DNA from: an uncultured Clostridia bacterium | GTDB taxonomy: Bacteria > Bacillota > Clostridia > Christensenellales > CAG-138 | Direction: 5' to 3' | DNA length: 34,403 nucleotides | Assembly: GCA_944366945.1 (NCBI GenBank) | Contig: CALVWJ010000001.1 | Coordinates: 64,001 to 98,403 of the forward strand | Part shown: in pieces, positions 31,242-34,403 of the stretch | Numbering within the stretch: the stretch's first letter is position 1 | How the letters are laid out: each line of letters opens with the position of its first letter | Notes under the pieces: model-generated | What the model was told of the DNA's origin: nothing | Database searches by the model: none | What the model saw: the letters and a program-made list of their open reading frames with translations, nothing else | Made by a program: the position numbers and the translations under genes

Positions 31242-33010
31242 AACACAATGAAATCGAAACCAGATTGAAAAACGCCGTTTCCAACGCGGCCCCTGATGTG
31301 CTGGAAAACATCCTGCGCACATGCGACCAAAAGAAAGGAACGGTTATTGAAATGGAACAGAAAGTGAATGCAAAAAAAGGCAAAAATAAAGTATTGCGCA
31401 CCTGCGTGGCGATCGCCGCCGCAGCAGCCGTGCTGGTAATGGGCGTGCTGATTGGCCGCGGGATCGGGCAGCCGGCCGCCCCGTCGGCAAACGTTGCCGC
31501 GATCATTTCCCTCGATGTAAACCCCAGCGTCGAACTGCGCGTTGATGCGGCGGAAAAGGTGCTTGCGGCGGAAGCGCGCAATGCGGATGGCGCGGCCGCG
31601 CTCGAGGGCATGGAACTCGTTGGAACGCAGCTTAACGTGGCGGTAAACGCCATCGTAGGCTCTATGCTTAAGCTTGGCTATATTGATGAACTGGCCAATT
31701 CCATCCTCATTTCTGTAGAAGGCGTAGAGGGAGTAGACGCACAAGCGCTTGAAAACAAACTCGTTGCGGAAGTGGAAGAAATTTTTGCGCAAAGCTCCGT
31801 TGGAAGCGGCGCCATTTTGAGCCAGGATGTTACGAGCGCGGATGATGCGCTTGCTGCAAAAGCGGAAGAATACGGCATCACCTTGGGCAAAGCCGCGCTG
31901 ATTGAGGAAATCCTTGCGGGCAATGCGCGCCATACGTTCGAAGAATTGGCAGGACTTTCCATCAATGAATTGAACCTTCTTGCCGAAAACGTAAGCCTTA
32001 CCAACGTCAATTCCGTTGGCCAGGCAAGCGATAAGGCCTATATTGGAACGGATGCAGCCATCGAAGTAGCGCTCCAACATGCAGGCGTTGCCAAAACGGA
32101 TACCACGAAGCTTGAGGTTGAGCTTGACTGTGAGAATGGCTATATGGTATACGAAGTAGAGTTTGAGGTTTTAGGCGCAGAATACGAATATGACATAAAT
32201 GCGCAGACCGGCGAGATCGTCTGGTATGAGATACCCGGCGCAGCGCAAGGCGGCGCGTCCGGCACCACGCAGCCCAGCGCGGATCTGATCGGGGAAGAAA
32301 AAGCAAAACAGATCGCGCTTGACCATGCGGGCGTGCAGGAAAGCAATGCCACCTTTATAAAAAACAAGCTTGATTACGATGACGGCAAGCCGCACTATGA
32401 AATTGAGTTCCTTTGCGATGGCTATGAATACGATTACGAGATTGACGCAACAAGCGGCACAATCTTGAAGCAGGAACGCGAGAAAAAAGCGGGCGCAAGC
32501 ACAACGCAGCAGCCAGCTGCCACGCCCAATACTTCCACAAGCGATACTGCGATTGGGGCGGACCGTGCAAAAGAGATTGCATTCGCGCATGCTAACGTGC
32601 AGGAAGCGGATGTAACAGGCTTAAAGGTAGAGCTTGACCGCGATGATGGCGTGCTGCATTACGATGTGGATTTCGATTGCAATGGCTATGAATACGATTA
32701 CGAAATCGATGCCACGAGTGGTGAAATCCGCAAACAGAATCGCGAATGGGATGATGATGCCGCAAAGCAATCCAGCACATCTTCTGGTTCCAGCAGCAAT
32801 TTGATCGGCACGAGCCGTGCAAAAGAGATCGCCTTGGCGCACGCGGGGCTTTCCGAAAGCGCTGTAACGCAGCTTAAAGCCGAGCTTGACCGTGAGGATG
32901 GCCGCCAGCAATATGAAGTGGAATTCAAGGCAAATGGGTATGAGTATGACTACGAGATCGATGCTGAAAACGGAACAATCCTCGAATGGGATAAGGACTA
33001 TGATGATTGA
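31238..33010 (+). CDS. RsgI-like membrane anti-sigma protein with four PepSY repeats
   Basis: The 590-residue product begins at 31238, overlapping the sigma stop. Residues 1-52 are a charged cytoplasmic segment that should hold the sigma factor. A membrane helix follows at about 54-75. Outside is ISLDVNPSVELRVDAAEKVL, the hallmark of the RsgI middle domain, with the Asn95-Pro96 bond at which RsgI proteins cleave themselves. The domain continues to about 250. Then come four PepSY repeats starting near 268, 350, 438 and 522, each with an AKEIALAHA-like helix and GYEYDYEIDATSG strand, separated by Ser/Thr/Gln linkers. PepSY modules are thought to bind peptides or inhibit proteases. The protein would be the sensor that frees the sigma factor. 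A strong terminator follows. Confidence 0.85.
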   Translation: MKHNEIETRLKNAVSNAAPDVLENILRTCDQKKGTVIEMEQKVNAKKGKNKVLRTCVAIAAAAAVLVMGVLIGRGIGQPAAPSANVAAIISLDVNPSVELRVDAAEKVLAAEARNADGAAALEGMELVGTQLNVAVNAIVGSMLKLGYIDELANSILISVEGVEGVDAQALENKLVAEVEEIFAQSSVGSGAILSQDVTSADDALAAKAEEYGITLGKAALIEEILAGNARHTFEELAGLSINELNLLAENVSLTNVNSVGQASDKAYIGTDAAIEVALQHAGVAKTDTTKLEVELDCENGYMVYEVEFEVLGAEYEYDINAQTGEIVWYEIPGAAQGGASGTTQPSADLIGEEKAKQIALDHAGVQESNATFIKNKLDYDDGKPHYEIEFLCDGYEYDYEIDATSGTILKQEREKKAGASTTQQPAATPNTSTSDTAIGADRAKEIAFAHANVQEADVTGLKVELDRDDGVLHYDVDFDCNGYEYDYEIDATSGEIRKQNREWDDDAAKQSSTSSGSSSNLIGTSRAKEIALAHAGLSESAVTQLKAELDREDGRQQYEVEFKANGYEYDYEIDAENGTILEWDKDYDD

Positions 33011-33025
33011 GCTTTAACCGCAAGC

Positions 33026-33064
33026 AAGCCTGTGCCCGGCAAGAATCCCGGGCACAGGCTTTTT
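33026..33064 (+). terminator. Rho-independent terminator of the sigma operon
   Basis: AGCCTGTGCCCGG at 33027-33039 pairs perfectly with CCGGGCACAGGCT at 33048-33060 across an 8-base loop, then five T to 33064. It separates the sigma operon from the aroF promoter. Confidence 0.92.
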
Positions 33065-33076
33065 CTAAAAAACCTC

Positions 33077-33105
33077 TTTACAACTGCTTCATGAAGGTGT
33101 ATAAT
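33077..33105 (+). promoter_or_regulatory. promoter of the aroF leader transcript
   Basis: TTTACA at 33077-33082 and a perfect TATAAT at 33100-33105 are separated by 17 bases. Transcription would start near 33112, 28 bases before the leader peptide start. Confidence 0.82.
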
Positions 33106-33139
33106 TCCACCAATTGATTGAAGGAAACGGGAGTTAAAC

Positions 33140-33229
33140 ATGACCCAGCGTCTGTTTGCAAGCGAATATTATTACTTTACCCTCGCGGGCTTTTTTGCTC
33201 GCGGGGTTACTTGTGGTTTCGCTGAATAG
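33140..33229 (+). CDS. Tyr/Phe-rich leader peptide of the aroF attenuator
   Basis: This 29-codon frame is too short for ordinary gene finders. ATG 33140 follows GGGAG at 33129-33133. The peptide contains three successive Tyr codons and a Phe (33167-33178), then a Phe pair (33191-33196); eight of 29 residues are Tyr or Phe. It lies between a good promoter and a terminator hairpin ahead of aroF, whose enzyme starts aromatic amino acid synthesis. Ribosomes that wait for charged tRNA-Tyr or tRNA-Phe would stop before 33213, leaving the antiterminator arm free; ribosomes reaching the TAG at 33227 would cover it. The peptide itself need have no function. A Tyr/Phe leader ahead of aroF is also known, as I recall, in Corynebacterium glutamicum. 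Confidence 0.85.
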   Translation: MTQRLFASEYYYFTLAGFFARGVTCGFAE

Positions 33230-33313
33230 ACGCTCGTGCATCCCTCCGCGCGGATGCGCGGCCATCTGTTAGAAGTAAATGCTTCACAGCGAAATCGCTG
33301 TGGAGCTTTTTTT
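33213..33313 (+). promoter_or_regulatory. transcription attenuator of aroF (antiterminator and terminator)
   Basis: Terminator: GCTTCACAGCG at 33281-33291 pairs with CGCTGTGGAGC at 33296-33306 (11 bp, one G-U) across AAAT, followed by seven T at 33307-33313. Antiterminator: 33213-33224, the last sense codons of the leader peptide, pairs with 33287-33298 (12 bp with two G-U pairs), which removes most of the terminator's left arm and loop. Between them an independent hairpin pairs 33238-33243 with 33252-33257. The protecting arm AGCGAA at 33161-33166 can pair with 33218-33223 when no ribosome is present. The two main structures exclude each other, as attenuation requires. Confidence 0.85.
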
Positions 33314-33347
33314 ATGAAGCTTTTTAAACTATGGAGGGGAACTTAAC

Positions 33348-34352
33348 ATGATCGTATTGCTGAAAAAGAAACCCAACAAGGATGAACTCACAAACCTTAT
33401 AGACTGGTTCAAGGGCATGGGGTTAAATGTGCATGTGAGCGAGGGCGAAGAACGAACGCTGCTCGGGCTTATCGGCGACACTTCGCGCATCGACATCGAC
33501 CTTATCAAGGCGCTTGACATCGTGGATACTGTGAAACGCATCCAGGAACCGTTCAAAAACGCAAACCGGAAATTCCATCCAGATGACAGCATAATAGAGA
33601 TTGGCGGCACAAAAATTGGCGGCGGAAATTTCCAACTGATCGCAGGGCCATGCTCCATTGAAACGGAAGAGCAGATCTGCACCATTGCCCGCGAAGTAAA
33701 ACAGGCTGGCGCAACCATGCTGCGCGGCGGTGCATTCAAGCCCCGCACTTCGCCGTATTCGTTCCAAGGGCTCCGGGAAGAGGGCATCCGCCTGCTGCTT
33801 GCCGCGAAACGGGAAACTGGGTTGCCCGTTGTTACGGAGCTGATGGATATTTCCCAATTGAAATACTTTGACGATGTGGATGTTATCCAGGTGGGCGCGC
33901 GCAATTCCCAAAACTTTGAGCTTTTGCGTGAGCTGGGTCACTGCAAGAAGCCCATCCTTTTAAAGCGCGGGCCGGCCAATACAGTGCAGGAGCTTCTGAT
34001 GAGCGCAGAATACATCATGGCGGGTGGAAACGAAAACGTGATCGTCTGTGAGCGCGGCATCCGCACGTTTGAAACAAGCACGCGCAATACGTTGGATCTA
34101 TCGGCGGTTCCCGTTTTAAAGGAGCTTTCCCATTTGCCGGTGGTTGTGGACCCAAGCCATGCAACAGGCGTTGCGCGCCTGGTTGGCCCCATGGCGCTTG
34201 CAGCGGTGGCAGCGGGTGCGGATGGAGTTATGGTGGAAGTGCATAACGATCCGCAGCACGCGCTGTGCGATGGCCCGCAATCCATTACGCCTGCGGAGTT
34301 TTCCATGCTCACGCGCAAGGTGATGCGCGTGCGCGGCGCGTTGGCGCGCTGA
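33348..34352 (+). CDS. aroF: 3-deoxy-7-phosphoheptulonate synthase (DAHP synthase), type I-beta with N-terminal regulatory domain
   Basis: DAHP synthase condenses phosphoenolpyruvate and erythrose 4-phosphate, the first step of the shikimate pathway. The 334-residue product starts at 33348 after GAGGGG. Residues 1-70 (MIVLLKKKPNKDELTNLIDWFK...) form a ferredoxin-like domain of the kind that gives Thermotoga maritima DAHP synthase its feedback inhibition by Tyr and Phe. The TIM barrel follows, with IAGPCSIE, GGAFKPRTSPYSFQG, VGARNSQNFELL, LLKRGPANT and VVDPSHATG; metal and substrate residues look intact. Expression is likely controlled by the leader attenuator and activity by the N-terminal domain. 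A tyrA-like gene starts 10 bases after the stop. Confidence 0.96.
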   Translation: MIVLLKKKPNKDELTNLIDWFKGMGLNVHVSEGEERTLLGLIGDTSRIDIDLIKALDIVDTVKRIQEPFKNANRKFHPDDSIIEIGGTKIGGGNFQLIAGPCSIETEEQICTIAREVKQAGATMLRGGAFKPRTSPYSFQGLREEGIRLLLAAKRETGLPVVTELMDISQLKYFDDVDVIQVGARNSQNFELLRELGHCKKPILLKRGPANTVQELLMSAEYIMAGGNENVIVCERGIRTFETSTRNTLDLSAVPVLKELSHLPVVVDPSHATGVARLVGPMALAAVAAGADGVMVEVHNDPQHALCDGPQSITPAEFSMLTRKVMRVRGALAR

Positions 34353-34361
34353 GGTGGTTTT

Positions 34362-34403
34362 ATGAACGTTGGCGTTATCGGGCTTGGACTGATCGGCGGA
34401 TCA
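34362..34403 (+). CDS. tyrA: start of probable prephenate dehydrogenase, cut by the window edge
   Basis: Fourteen codons are visible: MNVGVIGLGLIGGS, a Rossmann GxGxxGGS dinucleotide-binding loop that is typical of the TyrA N-terminus. A site GAGGTGG lies 5 bases upstream, and the gene is 9 bases after aroF, in a likely operon for Tyr/Phe synthesis. Other NAD-dependent dehydrogenases start in a similar way, so the name depends on context. Confidence 0.7.
   Translation, partial: MNVGVIGLGLIGGS

Noticed and set aside
31013..32080. 355-codon frame on the minus strand opposite the RsgI-like gene
   Set aside because: It has no start signal and no domain and is opposite a gene with clear repeats and coupling to the sigma factor.
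33140..33313. T-box or known aptamer riboswitch ahead of aroF
   Set aside because: The leader has a translated Tyr/Phe-rich frame and mutually exclusive hairpins but no T-box consensus, so peptide attenuation explains it better.

Overview
The window reads as chromosomal DNA of a Gram-positive anaerobe of the class Clostridia. The grounds are a Bacillota-type division and cell wall cluster with DivIB, strong AGGAGG ribosome binding sites, several TTG and GTG starts, sigma-A promoters, a CcpA-type cre site, and YitT, PadR/DUF2812 and RsgI-like proteins. G+C is visibly above 50% except in one AT-rich insert. A Christensenella-like lineage is a guess; nothing here fixes the genus. No rRNA, tRNA, CRISPR array, transposase or phage module was seen.

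Layout. 1-8725: division and cell wall (dcw) cluster in the order mraY (cut at the left edge), murD, ftsW/spoVE, murA, divIB, ftsA, ftsZ and a terminator; murG and murC are absent from this stretch. 8726-9893: a small zinc-ribbon membrane protein and about 700 bp of decayed sequence. 9894-11730: a DUF4438 protein and a glycerophosphodiester phosphodiesterase, divergently transcribed. 11733-15451: a consensus promoter followed by two overlapping ABC exporter half-transporters. 15433-18556 (minus strand): a secreted CAP/SCP protein, an MFS transporter with a large external loop, and a P-loop kinase-like protein. About 18600-20310: an AT-rich insert with a MerR regulator divergent from a YitT-type membrane protein; the C-terminal half of an asparaginase lies right beside it. 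20885-22503 (minus): a PadR and DUF2812 operon with a 32-bp operator on its promoter. 22504-23126: no gene seen. 23127-27607: a MarR regulator divergent from a malQ-glgP gene fusion that carries a cre site. 27692-28680: a DtxR-family regulator and an HD hydrolase. 28683-30590: an M23 lipoprotein divergent from nnrE. 30669-33064: an ECF sigma factor overlapping an RsgI-like membrane protein with four PepSY repeats. 33077-34403: aroF (DAHP synthase) preceded by a Tyr/Phe-rich leader peptide and an attenuator, then the start of a probable tyrA.

How the parts work together. The first block makes lipid I and UDP-MurNAc precursors and the Z-ring machinery. The malQ-glgP fusion joins two consecutive steps of maltodextrin and glycogen breakdown, with signals for both catabolite control and a local MarR regulator. 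The sigma/RsgI-like pair resembles a cell-envelope sensing module. The right end is a ribosome-mediated attenuation system in which translation of Tyr and Phe codons would decide whether aroF and tyrA are transcribed; it is the most complete regulatory device in the window.

Most product names rest on recognisable motifs and length, not on database searches. Promoter, operator and RNA-structure calls come from reading base pairing and spacing by eye.
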